This document shows positions 43,510 through 53,320 of a DNA stretch of 64,000 nucleotides, in pieces (position 1 is the first letter of the stretch; every line of letters starts with the position of its first letter). The stretch comes from Fulvia fulva. Its lineage: Eukaryota > Ascomycota > Dothideomycetes > Mycosphaerellales > Mycosphaerellaceae. Location: positions 4,898,001 through 4,962,000 of the forward strand of contig NC_063017.1 in NCBI RefSeq assembly GCF_020509005.1, read 5' to 3'. The position numbers and the translations under genes were made by a program. The notes below the pieces were generated by a model. That model searched no databases and had not been told where the DNA came from. It saw only the letters and a list, made by a program, of their open reading frames with translations.

Positions 43510-43636
43510 TATTGATGAAGACGGATGTCAGGAATGTAGCATGTTGGTGTGATGCTCGGCATAGTGGTGTCGCTCAGCGCGTCGTTTCAATCGGAAAGGC
43601 AGTCCACAGATGATGCATCGCCGTCACTCGTGTTTC

Positions 43637-44320
43637 TCACCAAGGCTTGATGACTCGCAAAGGCTGTCGCTCTTGATCGACAGCGATATCGAGGCATCTT
43701 TTGATGACGACGTTCTGGATTGTTTGCTGCACATGCTCAACAGTGCCGCCAGCATCGATCACGATCATGTCTTCGTTCTCGTCAGGGTGAGTCTGCATCT
43801 CTGCAAACAAGCCTCGAACCCGGTCTTGTAGCTCCTGCTTCTCATACCGCTCGGTACCAAATCCGCCACGCTTCGCAGCATCCTCAGCAGAAATATCCAG
43901 GAACAGGCAAAGATCAGGCCTTGGCAGACCGACTTCCATATTCCTGCACCAGGCCAGGTCCATAGTAGGATTCTGCTTTGCAGCGGAGTAGACACATCCT
44001 GAGTAGTAGTAGCGATCAATGACCACATCGATGCCGGAGGAAATGAGCTGTTTGATGCGGTCGGCGGCTTCCCATCTATTGGCGGAGAAGAGGAGGTGTA
44101 TGGCGTGGTCTTCTTGCTGTGAGGCGCCTTGCAGATAGCCATTGATCATTTGGCCTATGACTGTGGTCCTATCGGGGAATCGCATGTGCCACGAGCCCCG
44201 GTCTTGCTTCTCGCGCAGCCAAGTGACGAGTCTCTCGCATTGGGTGCTTTTGCCTGATCTGTCGAGGCCTTCGAAGACGATGAGACGGCCTCTTCTTGGG
44301 GATGGTTGTTCGTGTGACAT
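43637..44320 (-). CDS. CDC8: Thymidylate kinase
   Basis: One intronless minus-strand frame of 227 residues. The P-loop is FEGLDRSGKSTQ (about residues 16-27), the substrate motif is FPDRTTVIGQMINGYLQG, the DRY-type motif is DRYYYSGCVYSAAKQNP, and the lid follows in GGFGTERYEKQELQDRV. It phosphorylates dTMP to dTDP in the cytosol and nucleus, an essential step for DNA synthesis. Length is close to that of yeast Cdc8 (about 216 residues). It is divergent to the tRNA-guanine transglycosylase subunit gene with 125 bp between starts. Confidence 0.95.
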   Translation of the reverse strand: MSHEQPSPRRGRLIVFEGLDRSGKSTQCERLVTWLREKQDRGSWHMRFPDRTTVIGQMINGYLQGASQQEDHAIHLLFSANRWEAADRIKQLISSGIDVVIDRYYYSGCVYSAAKQNPTMDLAWCRNMEVGLPRPDLCLFLDISAEDAAKRGGFGTERYEKQELQDRVRGLFAEMQTHPDENEDMIVIDAGGTVEHVQQTIQNVVIKRCLDIAVDQERQPLRVIKPW

Positions 44321-44445
44321 GTCGGACTTCGGCCGATGATGTCTGATGTGTTGTGAATTTATGAAGGTCTCAGAAGAAAGACGCGATCCGTCGCGTCGTC
44401 TGGTTGGATGGCTTGGCGGACAAGGATCTGCGTCCCGCCAAAGAC
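44321..44445. promoter_or_regulatory. Short bidirectional promoter, thymidylate kinase and TGT accessory subunit
   Basis: 125 bp between the start codons of opposed genes must serve both. It contains ACGCGATCCGTCGCGTCGTC (44381-44400), close to but not a perfect match of the ACGCGT element that drives S-phase genes in yeast; the match is suggestive only. Confidence 0.35.
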
Positions 44446-46073
44446 ATGTGCAGTAACATGGACAACGACATTTCCACCAAACAGTCAGAGGTCGGGATCA
44501 AGAGCAACCTCCGCCTCCATGCCTCACCGCCGACGATGAACGGCCACGTCAACGGGACGCCCTCCCAGCTCCCAGACGAGATGTTCGGCATCATCGAGGC
44601 CACCGGACAAGGCCTTGCACCTCGTCTAGGCCGACTCGCATTACCCGGTAGACGAGTGATTGACACGCCTCACTATCTCGGCAACACCTCACGTGGTGTC
44701 GTACCACACATCACCCAAGACACCTTCGTTCGAGATACCCACATCAACGCCGTCTACGTAGCCCTCGAAGACTGTACGTGATATGCCAGTGCGAGTGCCA
44801 CGCCTGCTGACAAGCATGCTCACGGTTGGCACATAGTCATTGAGAAGGCACCGCGCGATACGCCGCCATTGTATAACTTTCGATCGCCAGATGGAGCATC
44901 ATCGCTGAGACGATTCATTGCTCTGCCGGAGGATACATTGCTGGTGCTGGGGACAAGAAGGACTCCGCCAGTGCTGGCCCCAGCTGCGAATTCGAACACC
45001 GACAAGACCATTGCGATAGGCACATCTGTGGGCTTTAGGACGCTCGCAGCTGCGGACTATGCGGATGGCGTGGAAGGGTTGGGTGCAGACATCGTGGTGG
45101 GCTTGGGCGACATACCATATGGACGAACACCGGGCAATAAGAGGATCGAGAAGGCTACGGACCGAAGCATAGCATGGCTGCAGGATCATGTCCTCCTTCG
45201 CAAGGAGAAAGAGGCGAAACACCAGGCCAAGCTCTTTGCTTCTCTGCTACCGGTATCTTGCGCCGAGCAGCAGTATTACATCGACAAGATCGAGGAACTG
45301 GTCGACGATGTGTCTGGACTTGCAATACACGACACGAGCTCGCTTGAAGGCCTCCCGGAAGACCTCTGGCATCTCCCACGACTAGGGTACACAGAACCTG
45401 CCAGTCCACATGATATTTTGCGGCAAGTAGGACTCGGTATCGACATATTCGCCGTGCCCTTCATCACCGCTGCCACAGATGCAGGTATTGCACTGGACTT
45501 CAGCTTCCCGAGCAAGCAAGAAGCTACCTCCAATGGCAGAGAGCCATCAGCACTCGGTATCGACATGTGGTTACCCACGCATGCAGTTGATGTGTCCCCG
45601 CTATCGGCCGAATGCGAATGCTACGCATGCACCAACCACCACAGAGCATACCTTCAGCATCTCCTTGCCGCGAAGGAAATGCTCGGATGGGTGCTGCTGC
45701 AAATCCACAATCATCACGTCATCGAGCTAGTTTTCGAAGGTATACGAAGCAGCATCGCCGCCGGCACTTTTGAAGATGATGTGACCGGTTTCAGCAACGT
45801 CTACGAGAGCAGTCTGCCGGAGAAAACCGGTCAGGGGCCTAGGTATGTTACAATACATTGTGAGGTCGCTTTCGATACTGATAGATCAACAGAATACGAG
45901 GCTACCAATTCAAAGCGGAAGGGCCAGGAGAACCAAAGAAGAACAAAGCTCCGTACAGCTCACTCAATGATGCGAAAGAGAAGCTCGCTGAGGCCACACC
46001 ACCGAGCCGAGATGAAGCAGTGGCTGGCGCCGATGGGCTCGAAGCTCAAGGCTTTGCTACGAAGCAAGAATGA
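44446..46073 (+). CDS. Queuine tRNA-ribosyltransferase accessory subunit (QTRT2 type)
   Basis: Exons 44446-44773, 44837-45842 and 45893-46073 encode 504 residues with phases 1 and 2. Starts at 44446 and 44458 are both possible; neither changes the domain. TGT-fold blocks are FGIIEATGQGLAPRLGRLALPG, TPHYLGNTSRGVVPHIT, RDTHINAVYVALEDF, ADIVVGLGDIPYGR and the zinc site CECYACTNHH with His in IHNHH. The end GPRIRGYQFKAEGPGEPKKNKAPYSS matches the accessory-subunit family; the catalytic aspartates of QTRT1 are not evident. With QTRT1 it swaps guanine-34 for queuine in tRNA-Asp, -Asn, -His and -Tyr, the tRNAs with GUN anticodons, on the mitochondrial outer face or in the cytosol. Some long family members add a Lys-rich tail as here. 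Confidence 0.88.
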
Positions 46074-48308
46074 CATGAATCCGTACGATAGTCACTGCTA
46101 CCTAGGCTAGCGAAAAAGTAGAGTGCACTCCAAGAGATCGTTGAACAGGCTGCAAAGAAGGATCATCTGTACTGGCAAGCCACTTCAAGGAGCTTGGAGC
46201 TAGAGCGCAAGCTGAATATTGTCGCCTACTCAGCTACTCCCAAGCGCGCAAGTTACAGATCCAGCATCAGTGTTAGGCGAGCTAGTCGCTAAAGAGGCGG
46301 CGTTTCAGCCTGCAGTACAGCCAGAAGAGCATCAAGGAGCCCCCGGCTTCCATTCCAGTCAATGCGCGCACAATCAAGGCGCTCGTGGCTACGCATTTGG
46401 CGCTTCCGACCAACAATCTACATCCAACGAGACGAGTCGCGGACGCGGACGACCACACAAAGTGTCGCATAGCGCCGTATCGCTCTACGTAGTCTTCCTC
46501 CGCACCCTGATGATGCATCGCGCTTCGCAGCACGAGTGGTCGAGAGTTCTACTAAAAAGGGCCCGTAGCACCAACGCAGGCAATGGAACGTTAACCTCGT
46601 CATCTAAACTCGTGTTCGCCAATATCCTCATAAGCCCACACGAAAAAAGCCAATTGCAGATCGGGAACCACACGACCTAGCCTCGAATCGGAGGGGGGGG
46701 GAGCAGTAGATGTGCTATACGTCCATATCTTCTACTACATCCTCGCCACCGGTGCGGTTCTACAGTAGCACACACCCGGACCCTCCCGCGCGTGACGTGT
46801 CCCAGCCACCTATATAGCGCCGCAGATGTTTCTTCCGGCGCCTTGTTTGTACTGTGTACTGTATGCCCCTTTTTGAGGTCCATGCCGGCCTCGCACCCCT
46901 TCTGACGCTCGATCTTTCCGCCTCAGTCTTGCCGACTTTGCCCTGTGCTCCTGCTCGGGCCGCTGCGCTCGTCCTTCTGCAAGATCTTATTGAGCGAAGG
47001 CACCCGAAACGAAGTCGCCGTCGTCCCGGAGCTTGCGTAGGGCCACGACAGGCGGCTAAGTGTAGGGGCTGCCGAGCGATAATTACATACATTCGGATAC
47101 TAATGGCGTAGTATCTTAAACGAAAGGGGGACTGCGCCCGTGGCTGTGGCTGTGGCTGTGGCTGTGGCTGTTGGTCTCTCCGCCTTAGCGATGCAGACAG
47201 CGACACTTTTGATTGGTTCAAACTAATTTGGCATAGCATCTGTAAGTGGCTAGATTTCGGCGCTACTGGAATTTGGTTTCTCCGGCCCGTACGGCGAACC
47301 GACTGCGAGGCCACGGAGGCCTCGCTCGCTCTCTTGCTCGCACACTACTAGCAGCAGGTACTGTCTATATACGAATAGCGCTCGGCGGTGCCTTCGCTCA
47401 CCTTTGAGGCAGGCCTCTGCCTCTCCTCAACATTTTCTTGATAGCCCATCACTTTCGCGCTTTCCAAGCACTGTCGACCTAGTCGAGCGTCGGGCTTTGC
47501 TCTCGTCGGTGCTCTTGAGCAGGAATCTGATGTGGTTTTTGTTCTGGAGGGCGCTTCTCAGGTTGGCTAAAGACGTTTGCGGGGCTTTGCTGAGCTTGTG
47601 TAGGTGTCTTTCTGGGTTTGGGTTTTTTTTCTGCATTAGCGAGTGCATGTGTTGATGGGATCTTGGAGCGAGGTCAAGGCGCTTGAGGAGCAGGAGGTGA
47701 GGGGTCAAGACATAGTGTGGGAGACTCCCACTACAGTAGCTGCTTCAGATTTCTCGGCACATGCCGAGACGGCTGCGAGGATTTTTTCGAGCCCTTGAGC
47801 ACATGCGAGCAGACACATATACGTCAAGCTGGAGGCGCGCAATAGCGCGACGACGTGATGCTAGCGTAGGTAGAGTCGTATGTCAGGCCGAGAGCAGAGT
47901 TGCAGCAAGCTGCGCGACTTGATGGGATGAGCATGTGATTAGGGGTAATTGCTGTAATGTTGTCTTGTGGGGGTTTTCATGTTAGCTGCACCCAGATGCT
48001 GGGGTCACACATTGTGTCGTCAGGTTCATTGATTGCATTGGTCGAGAACGAGGAAGAAAGTGAAGGGAAGAAGAAAGTTCAGAATCCAAGATTGTTTGCA
48101 TAGTGTCCTATGTACACCCCAAAAACCCCAAATCCCAAAACCCAAAACGCCAAAACGCCAAGACGCCAAAACCGCCGATTCAAACGCAAAATGGTATCAA
48201 TCAATCTATGCAAGAACGCCAGGTCTACAGGTACGCTTGCGAGAGCCCTCATCTATCCATGCCCCATCACTCATCACAAGCCATCAGCCAAACCCACCAT
48301 CAAAACCC
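46074..48308. other. Gene-free region of odd composition
   Basis: 2.2 kb between convergent genes. 46100-46680 has a half-open frame with RGRGRPHK and several stops, possibly an old mobile-element remnant that cannot be classified. A run of nine G occurs at about 46692-46700. 46700-47350 is rich in CTACTA, TCGCTCG and similar words. There is a GTGGCT repeat, and a CCCAAAACCCAAAACGCC low-complexity tract (about 48115-48170). No gene is supportable. Confidence 0.45.
47138..47172 (+). repeat. (GTGGCT)n hexanucleotide repeat
   Basis: About five tandem copies of GTGGCT in a gene-free region. On the minus strand it reads as (PQ)n in an open but unconvincing frame. Confidence 0.85.
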
Positions 48309-49481
48309 CTAGTAATGATAATGACCATGCTTGCGTCTATGCGATGCAACCTCCCTCTTGACGACATGACGCTTCGCAATCTTGCCGCCCTGGCACGTCG
48401 TGCCGGGAGCGACGGCTTGGCTGACGGCGCAGCCGTCAATGTCGCAGATGCCGAAGTGGGTTGAGTCGATGCAGATGATCTCGCCGGGGGTTGAGCAAGA
48501 TTGCTCGCCAGAGGGGCAGGTGCCGGAGGAGGTGGAGGTGGAGGGTGCGGATGGTGTAGTCGTTGGTGCTGGTGCTGGTGCGGTGTCTAATGTTGGTGCT
48601 GGGGCGGGGGCGGAAGTTGGAGCGGCCTCGGAGGAGGGTGCTGGAGCTGCGGCGGAAGTTGGTGCGGCGGGTGCTGGGGAGCTGATTGCGCCGTTACCGC
48701 CGTAGCCACTGATAGCTGGAGCGCTGCCGCTGCCAGTGCCGGAACCACTACCGCTGCCACCATTGCCTGAGCAGCCTGCGCCGGTTGGGAGGGCGAGTTT
48801 GTAAGGGCTGCCCTCGGTCTTGGTGGTGACGTATTTGCCCGGGTCAGGGAACTGGACATTGGTCTGCTCAGTGGTTGGGCAGGTGTCGATGCTTGCGAGG
48901 TTAGCGACGAACATTGCCGGGAATGAGTCGACTTCGGAGCCGTCGCCGCCGGTGAATTCGACGTTGGCGCAGTTCATGTACATCTCGCGGTTGCCGATGG
49001 TATTAAACCAGGTCCATGCAAGAATAGCGTTGCCGTCCTTGACGCCCTTGGGGATCTTGAAGGGGAATTGATTGACGCACGCAGTGTTGCCGGCTTGAGT
49101 GCAAGCGATAGCTTGGTCGAGATTCCCCTTCGCGTCAGTAGGACATCCGCCAAGAATCGAGTAAATGACCTTCCAATTCTTCGGGTCCTTGACCTTCGCG
49201 GCGTCAGTCTCGTATGTGATTGCAAGCTGACAAGATCCACCACCGTGGACGGCAGTGTTGGCACCGCCACCGAGGTCAAAAGCAAGAAGCTGTTCGGAGC
49301 CTGCTGCCATCTTTTGGCCGCCGGTGGCGGGAAGCTGGACGCCGTGGCAGGGGAAGTCGGAGCCGGAGGGGTCGAGAGGTGGTTTGACTGCGTTGCCTTC
49401 GATGGGGACGGGGGAGGACATGAACATGTGTGCTTGTGCGCCGAGCGCGAGGCTGGCTGCGAGGAGGAAGCGGAATGGCAT
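48309..49481 (-). CDS. AA11 lytic polysaccharide monooxygenase with X278-like C-terminal module
   Basis: One intronless minus-strand frame of 390 residues. The signal peptide MPFRFLLAASLALGAQA is followed by His18 (HMFMSSPVPIE), the N-terminal copper-brace histidine; the second brace histidine is in AVHGGGSCQLAIT, and the axial tyrosine region is NREMYMNCANVEF. GGCPTDAKGNL and ILAWTWFNTIGNREMYMNC are AA11 signatures; AA11 enzymes cleave chitin oxidatively. A Ser/Gly/Ala/Pro linker (about residues 240-330) leads to CPSGEQSCSTPGEIICIDS and GICDIDGC, the cysteine-rich module called X278 that often accompanies AA11 and may bind chitin. The end is His/Arg-rich (RRKHGHYHY), an unusual basic tail. 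Secreted. It could act with the GH18 chitinase coded 9 kb away. Confidence 0.92.
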   Translation of the reverse strand: MPFRFLLAASLALGAQAHMFMSSPVPIEGNAVKPPLDPSGSDFPCHGVQLPATGGQKMAAGSEQLLAFDLGGGANTAVHGGGSCQLAITYETDAAKVKDPKNWKVIYSILGGCPTDAKGNLDQAIACTQAGNTACVNQFPFKIPKGVKDGNAILAWTWFNTIGNREMYMNCANVEFTGGDGSEVDSFPAMFVANLASIDTCPTTEQTNVQFPDPGKYVTTKTEGSPYKLALPTGAGCSGNGGSGSGSGTGSGSAPAISGYGGNGAISSPAPAAPTSAAAPAPSSEAAPTSAPAPAPTLDTAPAPAPTTTPSAPSTSTSSGTCPSGEQSCSTPGEIICIDSTHFGICDIDGCAVSQAVAPGTTCQGGKIAKRHVVKREVASHRRKHGHYHY

Positions 49482-50496
49482 GTTTGTGGTGCAAGTCGTC
49501 GTCGCCGGGAGTCGGATTGCTGGGAGAATGTTGAGGGTGAGGTTGTTGTTGTGGTTGTGGTTGTGGTTTGAGAACTCGGAGTTGTGGTCGTAGGGACTCG
49601 AAGAAGTGGTTTTAGCTGCTGAAGGCTTCGAGTGTGTTCTGGTTCGTGAAGAGTGTCAGTTGTCTGAGTTCTGGTCTTCTCGGTAGGGCGCGGGTTCTGT
49701 CGACTTTTATGTGGAAATTGCAGCATTGTCTGCATTGTGTCGTGTGTCAAAGACAACAACACAATGGGGCTCATTGTACTTTTGATCGTGAATAAGGGTT
49801 GTCCGGTCCCCGCTAAAGTCCTTGTGAAGGCCATAGTGAATGTGGAGACAATGTGATGTCGGCGGCTATTGGGCGTCTCGAGTCAATGTGCTTCGCGCGC
49901 GTATGGATAGCGCGGATCTCTGAGACAGTTTGGACTCGAGACATGGGTGATGTTCAAGATACAATCGACTCACCTCGAGAAGTCCTGTTTTCTTCTCTTC
50001 CGTTCGAGCCGTGACACGCATACCTGCGTTCCGCGCCAGTCGTCACCACTACCACGGCAGAAATGCACAATGCACTACTGTCGACCGCCCGGACTGCTGT
50101 CGCACTGCTGTTCAGCATTAATATCGTGCGCACGAATGTATACTAACCTGTGACCTCAGTCAAGCCATCAACTAAGAAGTGTGAGGCGGCTGCCGAGATT
50201 GTCGCATGTGACTGGCATTGTTCGAACTCGTTTCGCCAGATGATATATGACTGCGAAGACTGTCTTGCCATGAAGCATGGCTTATATACTTGAGTTTGAT
50301 CAAGGCCTGTCGTGTGTCAGTTCAAATACTTCCAAATCATATACCATAGCAACGGCCTCGTCTTTGCGTTTGACAAGCTTGATCGTCCTTGCGTTATCTT
50401 CGCGCAAAGACAAAGAGCAAAGGCGGTGACGGTGATTCTTTTGCGCATCTCAGAGTTGAACGGATCGTCCTGTTGTACCTTGGAGACTATCTCGTA
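49482..50496. other. Intergenic, promoter of the AA11 gene
   Basis: 1.0 kb between the AA11 start and the TFIIIC gene stop. A TTGTGG/TTGTTG repeat at about 49541-49570 lies 60-90 bp before the AA11 start. Nothing else is recognised. Confidence 0.45.
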
Positions 50497-50672
50497 TCAG
50501 TCGATGTCGTCAAGCTCGGTGGCTAGCCCGATTTCAGTGTTGCCCTCGTCCAACGGATCTTCATCATCATCCGCCTCATCGTCGTCACCGTCAACGTCCT
50601 CGTCCTCGTTATCCTCATCCATATCTTGAAAGTCGCCCTCGCCGTCGGGAATCTCCTCCTCCTCCTGGCCAG

Positions 50673-50706
<34 letters not shown>

Positions 50707-52484
50707 GGGAGCATCGCCCTCTTTGCCAGCATCAACCTCCTTCGCATCATTATCGGCAGCATTTCCGTTTGTGTCACCATCTCCACCGGAAACACTCGCG
50801 TTCGTCGCAGCAGCCTTCGAAGATGCGCTAACGGCGGCCTGTCCTCGCTTTGGTCGATGATACCTGTTCTTCGTTCCGATGCCGCCCTCGCCACCCTTGA
50901 TGATGTTCCTCACCTCCGTGGCCAGGTGATTCGCTCGCGCACCGTGTTGCCTCGTTGTCAACACCGCTAGGTCCTGCACCTTTTCTTTGACCAAGTAATC
51001 GGGTATGTGTTCGACGACCTTCATGTAGACATCTTCTGGCTGTTCCACTCCAGCGAACAGGCATCGCATCTTGTCCTTCATGATCGCACGAGCCTTGGAC
51101 ATGGTGCCATTGTGGTACCAACCCCAGCAATACACATCACACACGGTGGGAATATCTTCAGTGTCGAAGATGGCCTTGACGAGAGGGTCTTCCACATCGC
51201 AGACCTGCCAAGTCTTACCGTTTGCTGTGATATTCTTGCCGTCGAAGATGTGGGTGCGTGGGTCGTCTCTTGTGTGTCGCAGCGGCCTGGACCACATCGA
51301 CTGGTCTGGCGTAGTTGTAGAGGTCTGCTCTGCCAAGGGACCCGCGTTGAAAGCTTCCTTGTCGACCTGGAACATGAGTGTCTGGTACTTGCGCATTGCA
51401 GGATCCTTCCGTGGATCGACACCGTACCTAATAAGTAAGTCGCGCCAAGGTCCAGCTTTGAAACTGTAGCCAACGTATTGTGTGGCTTCCTTGAAGATTG
51501 TGTCACTGAGGGGTGGCATGTTGTTCATGGCAACACGCTTCGTGACCAAAGGACGGTCCTGAAGCATTTTCTCGAGCATCTTCACAGCCTTTGGCAACAT
51601 CTCACCATTTGGACTCCTCCTGGGCAGGCTCAGTGGCGGCTTCATGGGTACCTCGTCGCAGTCCGGATTGAGTCCCCAAGTCAAGCGACGATGCGGTGCA
51701 GCCAGGTTCTTGGAGATGACCTGACCAGACTCGTCCTGCATGTAGTAGACGCCGGAAGCTTGTTGGTACTCGTACTTGTGTGGCATGTCAAGATGGGTGA
51801 AGGCTGGCGGTCCGGGATAGGCATCAACGCGGGCAGGCCCCTTCGACGTGTCGACTCGGAAGTTCTTGAGTCTATCGTAGTCGGCTGCCATAGTGTGGTC
51901 GCGGAGCTCCTTCATGATGGGTATGTCGCGGTTGAGGATCTGAAAGTCGGGCAAGGTTCGGAATCGATGTGTTTCTCGCAGCAGACCGACCGCCTTGACA
52001 GTGTAGTTGGCCTCATTATCGCGAAGTCGTTGCACCAGATCCGGCGCTGTGATGCTGGTGGTGTTCGGCTTTACTGTGTCTTCAGTATACGGGTCGTTGG
52101 ACCCTCGTTTGCGTTTGCGCCCGGTGCGCTTTGGCACAGTGACCTTCACCAGCACATTTCGTGACTCGATGCCGACGGATGGGATTCTCTTTGCCAGTGG
52201 GTCATGTGGACGCAGCGACACGCCAGCGACCGGTTCAGGAAGTGCGTTCTGCTTGCTGGAGAGCTTCGAGTCACCGACATGGTGCTCGAGGACCTACCGT
52301 GGTGTGAGAGTGCGAAGAGTTACATGTTGTGCATAGCGCCACTCACGTGCTTGAGTTGAGCCTCGCCACCTAGCGACTTGAAGCCTGTGTCGAAGTTGCG
52401 CACCAGACCTGGGTGCTCGATGCTGACGACCCTGGTAGCGGGGATGCTGTGGACTGGCGTGGGCTGGTCGCGAGGTCGAGCCAT
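50497..52484 (-). CDS. TFIIIC subunit tau95 (Sfc1/Tfc1, TFIIIC subunit 5)
   Basis: Two minus-strand exons, 52484-52347 and 52293-50497, give 644 residues; the 53-nt intron has donor GTGAGT and acceptor GGTAG, phase 0. An ATG eight codons upstream is also possible. The N-terminus (VVSIEHPGLVRNFDTGFKSLGG) and SLRPHDPLAKRIPS, NVLVKVTVPKRTGRKRK, PPLSDTIFKEATQYVGYSFKAGPWRDLLIRYGVDPRKDP and YCWGWYHNGTMSKARAIMKDKMRC are the conserved blocks of the tau95 family. The subunit is part of the tauA lobe that contacts the A box of tRNA genes and assembles TFIIIB for RNA polymerase III. The C-terminal 120 residues are acidic, with a run of eleven Asp from a GAT repeat (plus 50674-50706), as in other fungi. 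Nuclear. Confidence 0.88.
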
Positions 52485-53320
52485 GTTGGTAGTGGTAGCT
52501 ATAGCCATGCAGACATGAATCGCAGTGTGGTGAGAAGAGCTGTATTGATGTCACGTGGGAGCTGCACAATGCAGTGGTGGTGGTGGTGGGTGGTGGTGGT
52601 GTGTGCAAGAGCAAGTGCGATGGTGAGAGGAGAGATGTTGTTTCAGAAAGTTGAAAGTTCCCCCCCACCCGTCACAGCGTGCTCGACATGTACTTCTACT
52701 GTCGAAGCATTGCACCGCCGCCAGAAGCTGCAGACTCTTTTGCAACCATGCTGTCCCCAGCGGCTATCCAGATCGACACCGTCTCCCCGTGACCGTCATT
52801 GGATGTGCTAGACACTCCGACATCCACTCTGCGTCGCCCTCATCGCCGCCCCTCCCCGAGCACACCCAACACAGCACAGCACAGCACAGCACAGCGAGTC
52901 AGGATCAGGGTCAGGGACTCCAGCCAAGCCTGCTATCACAGCGGTCATCGGTCATCGTCAACAACGCCAGATCCTCCCGCGCCCACCATCAGGCTTCAGC
53001 TCCCCATCGCCCCTGCACAACACCCTGCGCCGCTCCCTACCCTCGCCGCTTACAACGATTCACGCAACCTCGAGTCACGTGGCCGCTCCCTCGAATCGCT
53101 TGCGCCTCGACACGCCCGCCTGTCGCTCGTCGAAGCTCGCATCTCGCTAGCGCTGGCACGGCAAGAGCTCGCTCGCATCACGCGCTCCACAGGGCCGGGC
53201 CCTTTCCACGCAGCATCGCAGCATTGGCTGGCACACGAACGCTGGACGATACGCAAGAGAGAGCGCGGACTTGCTCCCGCTGGGCGCAGACACACATAAA
53301 CACCCTCACACACACACATC
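52485..53320. promoter_or_regulatory. Divergent promoter region, TFIIIC and PP2A B56 genes
   Basis: 836 bp between opposed starts. Contents: a GTGGTGGTGG tract (about 52571-52603), five tandem ACAGC copies (52871-52895) and a CACA run just before the B56 start. Long open frames here are repeat-driven and overlap on both strands. The B56 transcript probably has a long leader. Confidence 0.45.
52871..52895 (+). repeat. (ACAGC)5 pentanucleotide repeat
   Basis: Five exact tandem copies of ACAGC in the presumed 5' leader or promoter of the PP2A B56 gene. Confidence 0.9.

Noticed and set aside
46219..46680. 153-codon plus-strand frame after the TGT subunit gene
   Set aside because: No domain or ATG context; stops in neighbouring frames and composition suggest decayed sequence, not a gene.
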